Positions 29,038 to 38,440 are shown, numbered from the stretch's first letter. The stretch is DNA of 64,000 nucleotides from Mangrovimonas aestuarii (GCF_028767185.1 NZ_JARACK010000011.1:1-64000), one strand, 5' to 3'. Translations and numbers: made by a program. Notes: generated from the sequence alone by a model not told the origin.

Positions 29038-29232
29038 AAAAACAACAGTAAACCTTACATTTAAAGAAAGAAAAGACACTTTTATAAGTAAGATTTAATC
29101 TTGATGAGAACTAAATTAAGACAATATTACACTTATTAAATTATGACGAGCATATCATATCTATCATTACTTACTTTTAAGAACAACATCTTAAGTCATT
29201 TATTAACAAATGGATTTTGCCATAAAAAAAAA

Positions 29233-29252
29233 GAGCTGCTATTTAGCAACTC
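29233..29252 (-). terminator. Terminator of fabI
   Basis: In the minus-strand RNA an 8-bp stem (GAGTTGCT / AGCAGCTC, one G-U) with an AAAT loop is followed by TTTTTTTTTATG. It lies about 30 bp past the fabI stop and separates it from the adhesin array. Confidence 0.8.
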
Positions 29253-29283
29253 CTTATGAATATTATAAGATGTTAAATTTTAC

Positions 29284-30099
29284 TTATTCTTGTGTAAAAG
29301 CTTCCATCACGGCATCGCTTACCCCTACATTACTGAATCCACCATCATGGAACAAGTTTTGCAATGTAACCTTTCTCGTTAAATCACTGAACATAGCTAC
29401 TGTGTAGTTTGCACAATCTAAAGCAGACGCATTACCAAGTGGAGACATTTTATCTGCATAAGCGATAAACCCATCAAACCCTTTAACCCCTTGTCCTGCA
29501 GTTGTAGGAGTTGGAGACTGTGAAATTGTATTTACACGTACTGTTTTATCCTTTCCGAAGAAATATCCAAAACTTCTAGCAATACTCTCCAAATAAGCTT
29601 TGTTATCAGCCATATCATTATAGTCAGGGAATACACGTTGTGCAGCCATATAAGTAAGAGCTACTATACTACCCCACTCGTTCATAGCATCCTTTTTGTA
29701 AAGCGTTTGCATTACCTTGTGGAAAGATACCGCAGATACATCCCATCCTTTAGCTGTAAAGTCGTAGTTCTGATCTGTATAGTGGCGACCTTTTCTAACA
29801 TTCACTGACATTCCAATAGAGTGCAGTACAAAATCTATTTTACCCCCAAGGATTTCCATAGCTTGGTCAACCAATTTCTCTAAATCTTCCATATTGGTTG
29901 CATCAGCAGGAATAATTTGCGAGTTTGTTTTTTCTGCCAATTCATTGATTTGCCCCATGCGCATTGCTATTGGTGCATTGGTCAAAACAAACTCTCCACC
30001 TTCTTCGTGAACACGTTCTGCTGTTTTCCAGGCGATAGAGTTCTCGTCAAGCGCCCCAAAAATGATTCCCTTTTTTCCTTTTAATAAATTGTATGACAT
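29284..30099 (-). CDS. fabI: Enoyl-[acyl-carrier-protein] reductase (NADH)
   Basis: 271 residues, the usual FabI length. It catalyses the last reduction of each elongation round in type II fatty acid synthesis. It belongs to the short-chain dehydrogenase fold and shows the FabI-type active site: Tyr150, Tyr160 and Lys167 in LTYMAAQR...PDYNDMADNKA. The N-terminal Rossmann segment reads GKKGIIFGALDENSIAW, the FabI variant of the nucleotide-binding loop. The C-terminal FHDGGFSNVG motif is typical of the family. Cytosolic. A -7 element lies at 30137-30144, so it can be transcribed independently of recN upstream. Confidence 0.96.
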   Translation of the reverse strand: MSYNLLKGKKGIIFGALDENSIAWKTAERVHEEGGEFVLTNAPIAMRMGQINELAEKTNSQIIPADATNMEDLEKLVDQAMEILGGKIDFVLHSIGMSVNVRKGRHYTDQNYDFTAKGWDVSAVSFHKVMQTLYKKDAMNEWGSIVALTYMAAQRVFPDYNDMADNKAYLESIARSFGYFFGKDKTVRVNTISQSPTPTTAGQGVKGFDGFIAYADKMSPLGNASALDCANYTVAMFSDLTRKVTLQNLFHDGGFSNVGVSDAVMEAFTQE

Positions 30100-30136
30100 G
30101 GTAATCTGTATTTTCGTTGATTCGTTATTAGCTGTC

Positions 30137-30144
30137 CAAAGATA
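30137..30144 (-). promoter_or_regulatory. -7 promoter element for fabI
   Basis: Minus-strand TATCTTTG, a full match to TANNTTTG, about 38 nt before the fabI ATG, between recN's stop and fabI. No clear -33 partner was found. Confidence 0.45.
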
Positions 30145-30147
30145 CTA

Positions 30148-31800
30148 TTAATTCAATAATTGTTTGGCATGGGCTATAGCAGAATTTGACAATTCTACAC
30201 CTCCTAACATTTGAGCTATTTCTGCAACGCGCTCATCATGCCCCAATTGCACCAAATTAGTCTGGGTTACATCTTCCACATCTTCTTTATAAACCTTAAA
30301 GTGAGCATGGCCTTTAGCCGCAATTTGCGGTAAATGCGTAATGGCAAACACCTGCATGGTCTGACTCATTTGCTTCATGATATCTCCCATTTTGTTCGAA
30401 ATTTCCCCAGACACTCCAGTATCAATCTCATCGAACATAATGGTTGGCAATTGAATGTACTTTGACAATATGTATTTTATCGCCAGCATAATTCGCGATA
30501 ACTCCCCTCCAGACGCTGCTTTTTTCAAAACGTTAAAACGCCCACCTTTATTAGCTGAGAACAAAAAAGCAATCTCATCCTTACCATTGCTCAGATAAGA
30601 TTCAGTTTCTAATAACTCCACATTAAATCTAGCATTGGGCATTCCTAAATCGCTTAACAAGGTTTCTAATTGAGACACTAGATCAGGAAGTACCTTCAAT
30701 CGTTTATTATGAATTGCTTTAGCAATTGCATCTATTTCTTTCTGAAGCTTTACAACAGCAGCTTCTTTCTCCTTAATCGTATCTTCTATATTTTCTGTAG
30801 CCGTTACTTTATCTTCTAATTCAGTTTTTATAGCAAGTAATTCAGAAATACTACTCACCATATGTTTTTTCATTAAATTATGTAACAGCTGAAGCTTTGT
30901 ATTTACTTCATCCAAACGATTAGGATCTGCCTCCAATTCATCATGTAACTGCTCCAATTCAGCAAACACATCATCCAGTTCTATCAAACTACTGTTAACA
31001 CGCTGGGAAACCAATGCGTATTTTTCGGAATATCCAGCAACAGATTGCATTTGATGTTTTATACTGTTTAATGTAGAAAGCACACCTATTTGTTCATCAT
31101 TTAACAATTTATAAGAACCAGATAGCTTTTCCTTAATATCCTCAATATTGTTAAGTGTTTCGTACTCTTCCTCAAGCGACTCCAACTCACCATCAACCAG
31201 CTTTGCCTCAACCAACTCATTTAGCAAGAAACTGTTATAATCATACTCTTTGGTCGCTTCTGCTTGGAATGCAACAAGCTTATCCAACTCCTTATTTAGC
31301 TTTTTGTATTCCTTAAGAAGACTGCTATAACTAACTAAATCCGTTTCTACATCTGCCAACGCATCCACTACTTGAAACTGGAATTCATCCTGAATAATTT
31401 CTAGCGTTTGATGTTGTGAATGTATATCAATTAAATGTGTAGATAAAGCCTGGAGGTTTGATAGGGTTACAGGGGAATCGTTCACAAAGGCACGCGATTT
31501 ACCTGATGGTAAAATTTCACGCCGAACAATAGTTTGATTATCATAATCCAACTCTTGCTTTTCAAATAATTCCTGAAGTTTATAATTAGAAATATCGAAA
31601 ACCGCCTCAATAATACATTTGGTTGAGCTATCCTTTAAACTGCTTAAATCAGCACGTTTTCCAAGGATAAGAGATAATCCACCAAGTAAAATGGATTTTC
31701 CAGCTCCGGTTTCACCTGTAATTATAGAAAGACCTCCATTGAAGTTTACTTGTAACTCATCAATTAAGGCATAGTTCTTTATAGTAAGGGACGTTAGCAA
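30148..31800 (-). CDS. recN: DNA repair protein RecN (SMC-like ATPase)
   Basis: 550 residues, standard length. RecN is a cytosolic SMC-like ATPase acting in recombinational double-strand break repair. Walker A GETGAGKS lies at 29-36, an ABC signature occurs in KAASGGELSRIMLAIKY, and Walker B is in PTIMFDEIDTGVSG. Between these halves lies a long coiled-coil region (roughly 150-370). The C-terminal ITHLPQIAAKGHAHFKV carries the His switch typical of the family. A well-formed promoter lies immediately upstream at 31832-31863. Confidence 0.96.
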   Translation of the reverse strand: MLTSLTIKNYALIDELQVNFNGGLSIITGETGAGKSILLGGLSLILGKRADLSSLKDSSTKCIIEAVFDISNYKLQELFEKQELDYDNQTIVRREILPSGKSRAFVNDSPVTLSNLQALSTHLIDIHSQHQTLEIIQDEFQFQVVDALADVETDLVSYSSLLKEYKKLNKELDKLVAFQAEATKEYDYNSFLLNELVEAKLVDGELESLEEEYETLNNIEDIKEKLSGSYKLLNDEQIGVLSTLNSIKHQMQSVAGYSEKYALVSQRVNSSLIELDDVFAELEQLHDELEADPNRLDEVNTKLQLLHNLMKKHMVSSISELLAIKTELEDKVTATENIEDTIKEKEAAVVKLQKEIDAIAKAIHNKRLKVLPDLVSQLETLLSDLGMPNARFNVELLETESYLSNGKDEIAFLFSANKGGRFNVLKKAASGGELSRIMLAIKYILSKYIQLPTIMFDEIDTGVSGEISNKMGDIMKQMSQTMQVFAITHLPQIAAKGHAHFKVYKEDVEDVTQTNLVQLGHDERVAEIAQMLGGVELSNSAIAHAKQLLN

Positions 31801-31831
31801 AGTGACTTAAAGCATTTTGGGTTTGAGCAAC

Positions 31832-31863
31832 CAAAGATACTTGAGTTTTAAATTGTAATCAAA
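31832..31863 (-). promoter_or_regulatory. Bacteroidetes-type promoter of recN
   Basis: Minus-strand -33 TTTG (plus CAAA, 31860-31863), a 20-bp spacer and -7 TATCTTTG (31832-31839). Both boxes match the Bacteroidetes vegetative consensus exactly. It is the best-formed promoter found in the window and a useful internal reference for the others. Confidence 0.75.
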
Positions 31864-32751
31864 TTAAAGTTTGATATTTCTCCACTTATCAGAATGTATA
31901 GGAGCTATCCTATTGAGTAAGTCTACAAGATCTGAAATGTTCACCGTTGGACCTTCAGAGAATACATCAGAAATTTCATCGGCTTTAGCATCAAAGAAAG
32001 TACGCATCAAAAATGAATTTGGCCTCCTACCATGCATAGCCTGAAGCTGCATTAAACTCTCGGCAACTTTTGTTTTACCTTGCTTAACATTATCACTCAT
32101 TATGTCCATCCCCTCCCTATGGTAATTGTACATTGTTTGCCTATATTCCTTATAAGTTGGAGAAAGAATATTATCAATTAGCATATAACGACTTTGCAAG
32201 CCATCCTCTAGTTTCCAACCTTTAGCATTTTCCTGTTGGGAATAATTTACTATTGCTTGAGCTTGTTTATAATATTCATCACCTCCGTTGGGGGCAAAGC
32301 TATCTGCATCTATTCCTAGAATCATATAGATGTGAAATGAAATCACAGAAATTAAGTTAGACTCAAACTGACTGGGATTAAATACCATTCGCTCAAATTG
32401 AACATACTGAAAGTTAAAATCCTTATCGTTGTAATTATAAACAGGTGAACTATAAGATGAGCCAAAAACAGGTCTAGAAGATTGAACCTGAATGGTAGCT
32501 CCAAAACGCTCCGATTCAAATTCTGTAATGGTAATCACCATACTACAATCTATACGTTCTTGGGCTGTAAATGTTTTACGGGTCCATTGCGTTTTGTTGA
32601 CAAACTCATTTAACTGCCGTTCCAATGTTTTAAAAACCTGAAGATTTTGATTGCCAGTTTGTTGTGCATTTACAATTACACTACAATTAAGTTCTTGAGC
32701 AGAAACAGTTAGAGAAACAAAAAAAAGTAAAGAGATTAATAGGTTACGCAT
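31864..32751 (-). CDS. porD: DUF4835 family protein, PorD-like (T9SS-associated)
   Basis: 295 residues with signal peptide 1-18 (ends TVSA/QEL), so probably periplasmic or outer-membrane associated. The family (DUF4835) is restricted to Bacteroidetes and, to my recollection, is named PorD in databases as a type IX secretion-associated protein; its exact role is not established. No catalytic motif is visible. Motifs seen include PVFGSSYSSPVYNYNDKDF and QFERM. It overlaps the 3' end of coaBC by 8 bp, so translational coupling is likely. Its presence fits the many T9SS substrates in this window, although no other secretion-machinery gene is here. Confidence 0.82.
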   Translation of the reverse strand: MRNLLISLLFFVSLTVSAQELNCSVIVNAQQTGNQNLQVFKTLERQLNEFVNKTQWTRKTFTAQERIDCSMVITITEFESERFGATIQVQSSRPVFGSSYSSPVYNYNDKDFNFQYVQFERMVFNPSQFESNLISVISFHIYMILGIDADSFAPNGGDEYYKQAQAIVNYSQQENAKGWKLEDGLQSRYMLIDNILSPTYKEYRQTMYNYHREGMDIMSDNVKQGKTKVAESLMQLQAMHGRRPNSFLMRTFFDAKADEISDVFSEGPTVNISDLVDLLNRIAPIHSDKWRNIKL

Positions 32752-33955
32752 CTAATCGTTTTAAAATTTCGTTCATTATATCTTGAGCCACTTCAGTTTT
32801 AGACTTAAGCTCATAACGCATAATATTACCTTTATTATCTATTAAGGTAACTTTATTTGTGTCGCCTTTAAAACCGGCCCCTTTGTCATTCAACGAATTT
32901 AATACAATTAAATTTAAATTTTTGTTTTTAAGTTTTGCTTTTGCATGCTCCAATTCATTGTTTGTCTCTAAAGCAAAACCAACAAGATACTGATGGGTTT
33001 TAGCTTTTCCTAATGAAGCCAAAATATCTTGAGTTTTTTCCAGTTCTATGGTAAGAGAATCTGATTTCTTTTTAATTTTCTGATCAGCAACAGTTTTTGG
33101 CTTATAATCTGATACTGCAGCAGAAAGAATAGCGATATCAACCGATGAATAATGCTCATGAACAGCATTGTACATCTGCTCTGTACTTACAACTGGGATA
33201 ACAGAAATCGAACCATGCTCAACGCTTTGCTGGGTAGGTCCAGTTACCAAAACAACCTCAGCGCCTAAATTGGCTGCTGCTTTAGCTATCTCAAATCCCA
33301 TTTTTCCACTAGAATGATTTCCAATAAAACGAACAGGATCGATGGCCTCATAAGTAGGTCCAGCGGTAAGTAATACTTTTTTCCCTTTAAGTGGTAGTTT
33401 ATCCAATATGTCGCTCTCAATAAAAGCAACAATATCTTCCGGTTCAGCCATACGACCTTCCCCTACCAGACCACTAGCCAATTCACCACTGGTTGCAGGA
33501 ATCATAGCATTTCCAAACTTTTTAAGTGTATCGAATGAATGTTTCGTAGAAGGATGCTTATACATATCCAAATCCATTGCCGGAGCAAAATAAACTGGAC
33601 ATTTAGCCGAAAGATAAGTAGCCATTAACATGTTATCACAAACACCGTTGGCCATTTTTGCCATTGTATTGGCTGTAGCGGGAGCTATTAAAAATAAATC
33701 TGCCCACAACCCCAATTCTACATGATTATTCCAAACAGCATCGTCATCTTCTTCGTTTGTAAATGAAGAGAACACAGGGTTTTTGGAAAGCGTAGAAAGT
33801 GTAAGGGGGGTAATAAAATCTTTAGAAGCAGGTGTCATGACTACTTTTACATGAGCACCTGCTTTTATAAACAATCTTACTAATGAAGCTGTTTTATAAG
33901 CAGCGATTCCAGCACTAATGCCAACAAGAACGTTTTTGCCACTTAAAATAGACAT
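32744..33955 (-). CDS. coaBC: Bifunctional phosphopantothenoylcysteine decarboxylase / phosphopantothenate-cysteine ligase
   Basis: 403 residues, usual length. It performs two steps of coenzyme A synthesis: ligation of cysteine to phosphopantothenate (CoaB, C-terminal) and decarboxylation (CoaC, N-terminal, FMN-binding). The CoaC half has SGIAAYK (14-20), the catalytic-type His78 in NNHVELGLWAD, APATANTMAKMANG and PAMDLDMY. The CoaB half starts near 190 with LTAGPTYEAIDPVRFIGN and carries KIKKKSDSLTIEL. Cytosolic. It sits 6 bp after rpoZ in a tight operon order found across Flavobacteriia. Confidence 0.96.
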   Translation of the reverse strand: MSILSGKNVLVGISAGIAAYKTASLVRLFIKAGAHVKVVMTPASKDFITPLTLSTLSKNPVFSSFTNEEDDDAVWNNHVELGLWADLFLIAPATANTMAKMANGVCDNMLMATYLSAKCPVYFAPAMDLDMYKHPSTKHSFDTLKKFGNAMIPATSGELASGLVGEGRMAEPEDIVAFIESDILDKLPLKGKKVLLTAGPTYEAIDPVRFIGNHSSGKMGFEIAKAAANLGAEVVLVTGPTQQSVEHGSISVIPVVSTEQMYNAVHEHYSSVDIAILSAAVSDYKPKTVADQKIKKKSDSLTIELEKTQDILASLGKAKTHQYLVGFALETNNELEHAKAKLKNKNLNLIVLNSLNDKGAGFKGDTNKVTLIDNKGNIMRYELKSKTEVAQDIMNEILKRLDA

Positions 33956-33961
33956 GCTAAA

Positions 33962-34288
33962 TTATTGTTCGTCTTCTTCGGTGTTTCTGTAGTACACCTT
34001 ATTATCTAACCACTCTTGAACAGCTAATGCATGAGGTTTAGGTAGTTTTTCATAAAACTTAGAAACCTCAATTTGCTCTTTGTTCTCAAAAATCTCTTCA
34101 AGACTGTCGTTGTAAGTTGCAAATTCATCCAACTTTTCAATCAATTCCTTTTTAATTTCGGTATTGATTTGCTCTGCACGTCTTGAAATGATTGAAATCG
34201 CTTCGTAAATGTTCTCTGTAGAGTCATCTACTTGATTTCTGTCGTACGTCACAGTATTCACCGGAGCATTGATTTTCTTTAAATCCAT
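33962..34288 (-). CDS. rpoZ: DNA-directed RNA polymerase subunit omega (Bacteroidetes type)
   Basis: 108 residues. It resembles the divergent RpoZ/omega proteins of Bacteroidetes, which help assemble RNA polymerase. Visible features are the segment STENIYEAISIISRRAEQI, matching the omega core helix (N-x-Y-E-A-x-x-x-x-x-R-R-A), and an acidic C-terminus. The position between bamD and coaBC is the conserved one in this family and supports the call. It starts 7 bp after the bamD stop, so probably co-transcribed. Confidence 0.88.
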   Translation of the reverse strand: MDLKKINAPVNTVTYDRNQVDDSTENIYEAISIISRRAEQINTEIKKELIEKLDEFATYNDSLEEIFENKEQIEVSKFYEKLPKPHALAVQEWLDNKVYYRNTEEDEQ

Positions 34289-34295
34289 TATTGTA

Positions 34296-35108
34296 TTAAC
34301 TTTTAGTGTTAATGATATTTAACTGTTCTTCAATTTCAGCCCCCATTGTATTTGCTTGTTCCAAATACCCTGAGTTTGAATATGCCTTTTTGAAAGCATT
34401 ATAATAAGTTTGAGCGGTCTCCAAACGTTCCTTCTTTTTATATTCCACACTGTTTACAGCCAAATTATAGGCTGAATCCAATCTATAGAACATAGCATCT
34501 TCACGATAAACCGATCCTGGGTAATCTAAAATAAAATTATTGAAGGCTTTAATGGGAGCCTCATAATCCCTTCTGTACTCTGCTATTGTATTAAATTGCT
34601 TTGCTATCTCGTAAGCCTTACGTTCAAGCTTTATATCCAATTCTTTAATAAGCATATTAGCTTCAGTAATATACTCTGATTCTGGATATGAATTAATAAA
34701 CAATTGAAGCTTCTCTATCGCTTTTTTTGTATCTACTTGATCCTTACTGTAAGCAGGGGAAAGCATATAATAGCTTTTTGCCTCTAAAAACGAGGCTTCC
34801 TCTAACTTTTCGCTTTCAGGATAACTTGATACAAAACGCTCAAACTGATACCCTGACACATAATAATCATTCATCTCGTAAAACGATTTGCAATACATGT
34901 ACATAAGCTTCTCAGCTTGTGGCTTACCTCTGTAGTTTGGTACTATTTGCTCAAATAGTCTATTTGCTTTAGCGTACTTTCCAAGCTCGTAAAGTGAATC
35001 GCCAACCTTGAATTTCAAAGCTGTATCGTCACTTTTAAGAGCCTTTTGATAAGTACTACAAGAGCTTAATCCAGTGAATATTAAAAGTAAATAAAGAAAT
35101 TTCCTCAT
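34296..35108 (-). CDS. bamD: Outer membrane assembly lipoprotein BamD
   Basis: 270 residues. A lipoprotein signal with lipobox LSSC places the lipidated Cys at about residue 17. Several TPR-like helical repeats follow, for example DSLYELGKYAKANRLFEQIV and SGYQFERFVSSYPESEKLEEA, characteristic of BamD (YfiO). BamD is the essential lipoprotein partner of BamA in inserting beta-barrel proteins into the outer membrane. First gene of the bamD-rpoZ-coaBC-porD run; a -7 element is present upstream (35125-35132). Confidence 0.94.
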   Translation of the reverse strand: MRKFLYLLLIFTGLSSCSTYQKALKSDDTALKFKVGDSLYELGKYAKANRLFEQIVPNYRGKPQAEKLMYMYCKSFYEMNDYYVSGYQFERFVSSYPESEKLEEASFLEAKSYYMLSPAYSKDQVDTKKAIEKLQLFINSYPESEYITEANMLIKELDIKLERKAYEIAKQFNTIAEYRRDYEAPIKAFNNFILDYPGSVYREDAMFYRLDSAYNLAVNSVEYKKKERLETAQTYYNAFKKAYSNSGYLEQANTMGAEIEEQLNIINTKS

Positions 35109-35124
35109 AAGTTTAAACAGAACG

Positions 35125-35132
35125 CAAAATTA
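35125..35132 (-). promoter_or_regulatory. -7 promoter element for the bamD operon
   Basis: Minus-strand TAATTTTG matches TANNTTTG about 17 nt before the bamD ATG. A near-match TTTA (35151-35154) sits 18 bp upstream. Confidence 0.45.
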
Positions 35133-35186
35133 AACCAATTATATTGATTATAAAAATAATATTTCCTGCTAAAATAACAGCACAAA

Positions 35187-35240
35187 TTGGCTTAAACTCA
35201 GGTTTAGGTTTTATTTAACTTTTACCAATGTTTAAGCCAA
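35187..35240 (-). terminator. Inverted repeat after dapA (terminator or operator)
   Basis: Perfect 11-bp arms TTGGCTTAAAC (35187-35197) and GTTTAAGCCAA (35230-35240) enclose 32 bp, lying 8 bp past the dapA stop. The U-run is poor for a Rho-independent terminator and the loop is long, so the role is uncertain. Confidence 0.45.
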
Positions 35241-35248
35241 GCCCTATT

Positions 35249-36127
35249 TTATAAATCAGACATGAATTGTTTAATTTTCTGCTTAAGCATATCGCTGGCA
35301 GAAACTAAAGGCAAACGAACAACATCTGCACTCAATTTTAACTGTTCGAATACAGCCTTAATACCTGCAGGGTTACCCTCTTCAAAAATCAAATCAATTC
35401 CATCCATTAAGCTAAATTGAATTTTATAAGCCTCTTCAGCGTTCCCTTCAAGACCCAAATTCACCATAGTTGAGAACTGTCTAGGAAACCCTTCTGCCAT
35501 AACAGAAATCACTCCAGCTCCACCAGCCAATACCATTGGCAATGTAATCATATCATCTCCAGAGATTACCAAAAAGTCTTTTGGCTTGTGTTGTATTAAC
35601 TTCATTGCCTGAACCATATCGCCTGCTGCCTCCTTTATTCCAATTACATTATCGAAATCGTTTGCCAAGCGCATTACTGTTTGCGGAGTCATATTACTTG
35701 ACGTTCTACCAGGCACATTATAAAGAATCACTGGTTTAGGCGAAGCTTGTGCAACTGCTTTAAAATGTTGATAAATGCCTTCCTGCGATGGCTTGTTATA
35801 ATAAGGTGATACAGAAAGAACCGCATCAAAACCTGAAAAATCTGTAGTTTTTAATTGCTCTACTACTCCAGCTGTATTATTTCCGCCAACACCCAGAACC
35901 ATTGGTACACGTCCATTATTTGCAGCTTTAATGGTAGCTATTACCTCTTGTTTTTCCTTGGAAGTTAAAGTTGCGCTTTCTGCTGTAGTACCAAGAACCA
36001 CTAAATAATCTATTCCATTGTCAATATTGAAATTTACAATATTAGCCAAAGCTTCATGGTCTATACTGAAATCTGATTTAAAAGGCGTCACCAATGCCAC
36101 ACCCGTTCCTACAAAATTCTTATTCAT
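35249..36127 (-). CDS. dapA: 4-hydroxy-tetrahydrodipicolinate synthase
   Basis: 292 residues, family-typical. It condenses pyruvate with aspartate semialdehyde at the entry to the lysine/diaminopimelate pathway. Schiff-base Lys165 (GIKEAAGD), catalytic Tyr136 (YNVPGRT) and the Thr of GTTAES (47-49) are present. Cytosolic. It overlaps the upstream DUF6913 gene by 8 bp, indicating translational coupling. dapF, which acts later in the same pathway, is at 52987-53766. Confidence 0.96.
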   Translation of the reverse strand: MNKNFVGTGVALVTPFKSDFSIDHEALANIVNFNIDNGIDYLVVLGTTAESATLTSKEKQEVIATIKAANNGRVPMVLGVGGNNTAGVVEQLKTTDFSGFDAVLSVSPYYNKPSQEGIYQHFKAVAQASPKPVILYNVPGRTSSNMTPQTVMRLANDFDNVIGIKEAAGDMVQAMKLIQHKPKDFLVISGDDMITLPMVLAGGAGVISVMAEGFPRQFSTMVNLGLEGNAEEAYKIQFSLMDGIDLIFEEGNPAGIKAVFEQLKLSADVVRLPLVSASDMLKQKIKQFMSDL

Positions 36128-36647
36128 CTGCTATTTTGTTTAGTATTAAAAGGTATTTTTTAAGTTCTTTCTTAAAAGTATTAAAATCGTTTGCTGATGT
36201 TTTTACTATCAAATCATTTAAACGGTCATCTGTTTGTAGAATGCCCACTTTGAAATTTGAAGCAGAATCAACGGTTATCATTTTTAATTCGGTTACATCT
36301 TCAGCATAATAACTTATCAAAATATCGAAAGGAGTTTCTACAAATTGTTTCAAGTCTGGGTGTTTTATCTTCCCCATCCAATTAAAATCCTTGGGACCAA
36401 AAGCATCCCCAAAAGAAGGAGCACTTTCTGGAGCTTTCTTAGAATACCCTACAATTTTAACATCCGTTTCCTTAACATTAAGAGTTCCTGTTAATGATTT
36501 CAACAAATCAATATTTTTCAGCTCATCAAGATTATACACGATACCAACGGTTTTAATTCTGTTGGATACAGCATTAGCCCTAGATCTATTTAACGAATTG
36601 TTAATGTGTTTTTGTGCAGAATTTTTCCTAAATCCCTTAAAAATCAT
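36120..36647 (-). CDS. DUF6913 family protein of unknown function
   Basis: 175 residues, no signal peptide or membrane segment. It starts [19 protein letters not shown] and contains DKxxDxLISYYAxD-like sequence ([15 protein letters not shown]) and [15 protein letters not shown], features I associate with DUF6913, a Bacteroidetes-specific family regularly placed next to dapA. No function is known to me. It overlaps dapA by 8 bp and is probably co-transcribed from the promoter at 36666-36673. Confidence 0.8.
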   Translation of the reverse strand: MIFKGFRKNSAQKHINNSLNRSRANAVSNRIKTVGIVYNLDELKNIDLLKSLTGTLNVKETDVKIVGYSKKAPESAPSFGDAFGPKDFNWMGKIKHPDLKQFVETPFDILISYYAEDVTELKMITVDSASNFKVGILQTDDRLNDLIVKTSANDFNTFKKELKKYLLILNKIADE

Positions 36648-36665
36648 TCAACTTTATACTTTGCG

Positions 36666-36673
36666 CAAAGGTA
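36666..36673 (-). promoter_or_regulatory. -7 promoter element for the DUF6913-dapA operon
   Basis: Minus-strand TACCTTTG matches TANNTTTG, about 19 nt before the ATG. A weak -33 (TTTA, 36692-36695) lies 18 bp upstream. Confidence 0.5.
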
Positions 36674-36889
36674 GTAAAAGTACTGCCTGTTTAAACACAA
36701 CTTGATCGTTTAATTACGAATCTTAGTCTTTTTGTATCTCTATAAGCTTTCCCTATTCTAAAAACACATAAATAAAGTTATTTACAGATTAGTTATAAGC
36801 AAACAGTTTACCAAGGAATAAAACTCGTAAAATAGATTTTACTTTACCGTAAAGAAACACAGAATTTAAAAAGGATTTTTTAAGGCAGA

Positions 36890-37636
36890 TTAAAACACAA
36901 CCCTTTCAACAGTATTTACTTCGTCAAGTTGTTTTATGACTTTAACAGACTGGTAGATGTCTCTGTATAAAATTAAAAACACTAATCCTGAAACATACAA
37001 TATTCTGTTGAACGCAATAAAACTCCAATGATATAGATAATACTCACCCACAAAGTAAAAAACTTCCGCAAACACAAAGCATAACCCCATCATAAGAAAC
37101 ATTATTGCTTGCTTTGTGTCCGAACTTAAATAAATGGCAAAAGAAACGAATAACATAACAAAAAGAACTGTTCCGCTAATAATAAAAAGTACTAATTTGA
37201 AATCATCCACAACGGTTACCTTCAAGATTTCAAATAATACCAATAGAAAATATGCGTTGATTAAAAACACAACTAAAAGATATCCTCCAACAACCTTATC
37301 AATACTCAATCTCTTAACTTTTCTTGCCAACACCATCAACAACCCCAAGTAACTGAGGCAATGCAACACATTAGAGCTGCGTATTGCCCAAATGTCTTTG
37401 GAGATTGCGGACAGATAGTCACCTAGAAAAAAAAACAATAAAAAAATTACCAATAGGGTATCTTGTTTTTTCTTTCTGTACAAATAAAAGGATAAAATAA
37501 CAGGCACAAACAGTGGTTTGGTCCACTGCAACAACAGCTGATTGTTAGTCACCGATGCAAAGATGTTCAATCCGAGCACACACAAGAGCACACAGATGAA
37601 TAAGGCAACTTGACTTTTAGTAGTCCAGTTTCTCAT
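36890..37636 (-). CDS. Multi-pass membrane protein, YhhN/TMEM86-like
   Basis: 248 residues, strongly hydrophobic, with about seven or eight predicted membrane helices. The layout, including FFFLGDYLSAI and FAEVFYFVGEYYLYHW segments, is reminiscent of the YhhN/TMEM86 (lysoplasmalogenase) fold, but the match is by topology and not by a catalytic motif I can verify. It is a distant paralogue of the next gene (37730-38440). It has its own promoter (37662-37691). Inner-membrane location expected; function unproven. Confidence 0.75.
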   Translation of the reverse strand: MRNWTTKSQVALFICVLLCVLGLNIFASVTNNQLLLQWTKPLFVPVILSFYLYRKKKQDTLLVIFLLFFFLGDYLSAISKDIWAIRSSNVLHCLSYLGLLMVLARKVKRLSIDKVVGGYLLVVFLINAYFLLVLFEILKVTVVDDFKLVLFIISGTVLFVMLFVSFAIYLSSDTKQAIMFLMMGLCFVFAEVFYFVGEYYLYHWSFIAFNRILYVSGLVFLILYRDIYQSVKVIKQLDEVNTVERVVF

Positions 37637-37661
37637 AGTAGATTTGAATAAGTAGGCGTCT

Positions 37662-37691
37662 CAAATATAATAAAATATTCTAAAAACCAAA
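37662..37691 (-). promoter_or_regulatory. Promoter of the 36890-37636 membrane protein gene
   Basis: Minus-strand -33 TTTG (37688-37691), an 18-bp spacer and -7 TATATTTG (37662-37669), about 25 nt before the ATG. Confidence 0.55.
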
Positions 37692-37729
37692 CATTTACAC
37701 CAAACCTTACTAATTATTAAAAGTAAAAC

Positions 37730-38440
37730 CTAAGATAAAGACGGAACCTCTTCCTCTTTAATTGTAGACTGGATATAAAACAGATAAAATGCTAAGATAA
37801 GTAATGTTGAATAAGACATGTTAAGCAATTCTCGTTCTGCGATGTAATAATATGCTATTTGGATAACTTCTGAAAACAAAAGACTTAATGCTCCTAAAAA
37901 CAAAAGCAATGAACGTTTATCATCTTTGTAAAGGTAATTTAACAAGGCAATAGATAGCAACAATAAAGTTACAATGTTGTAAATCATCTCTACGATATAC
38001 TCATATCCAATAGAACCAAAATCCCGTATTGAATACTGAATATCCCACAACACATAAACTATATAACTATTCAACACAATAAGTACCGATAATTGCAACC
38101 TACAGTTTTTTAAAATATAAGCTATGTCCAAGGTCTTTAGAATAGCAACAATAAAGCAAATATAGGCAGCTATATTAAGTCCGTTTCCCAATAAATAATC
38201 GACTGTGTACAAAATATAATCATCAAATAAATACAACAGTTCAGAAATTGAAAAAAGGACTAAAAAGGCACTAAAAAATTTCGATTTATACTTTGCATTC
38301 AAGAAGTAAAAAGCTGTAATAATGGGAACAATTAATCCTCTAGTAGATTCGGCAAGCCCCTCATTATCATTAACCTGAAAAAGGACAAATAGCAGGCAAA
38401 ACACCAAAACTAACGCCGTTAACAATTTAGACTTATCCAT
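37730..38440 (-). CDS. Multi-pass membrane protein, YhhN/TMEM86-like paralogue
   Basis: 236 residues with about seven or eight hydrophobic helices. The final part (LLFLGALSLLFSEVIQIAYYYIAERELLN) parallels FLMMGLCFVFAEVFYFVGEYYLYHW of the neighbouring gene, indicating paralogy. No catalytic motif was recognised. Upstream lie two -7-type boxes (38463-38470 TATCTTTG and 38472-38479 TATTTTTG in minus sense). Function unknown; a YhhN-like lysoplasmalogenase role is only a possibility. Confidence 0.72.
   Translation of the reverse strand: MDKSKLLTALVLVFCLLFVLFQVNDNEGLAESTRGLIVPIITAFYFLNAKYKSKFFSAFLVLFSISELLYLFDDYILYTVDYLLGNGLNIAAYICFIVAILKTLDIAYILKNCRLQLSVLIVLNSYIVYVLWDIQYSIRDFGSIGYEYIVEMIYNIVTLLLLSIALLNYLYKDDKRSLLLFLGALSLLFSEVIQIAYYYIAERELLNMSYSTLLILAFYLFYIQSTIKEEEVPSLS

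Noticed and set aside
36842-36854. Small inverted repeat CTTTA-CCG-TAAAG after the 36890 gene as terminator
   Set aside because: A 5-bp stem with no U-run is too weak to support.
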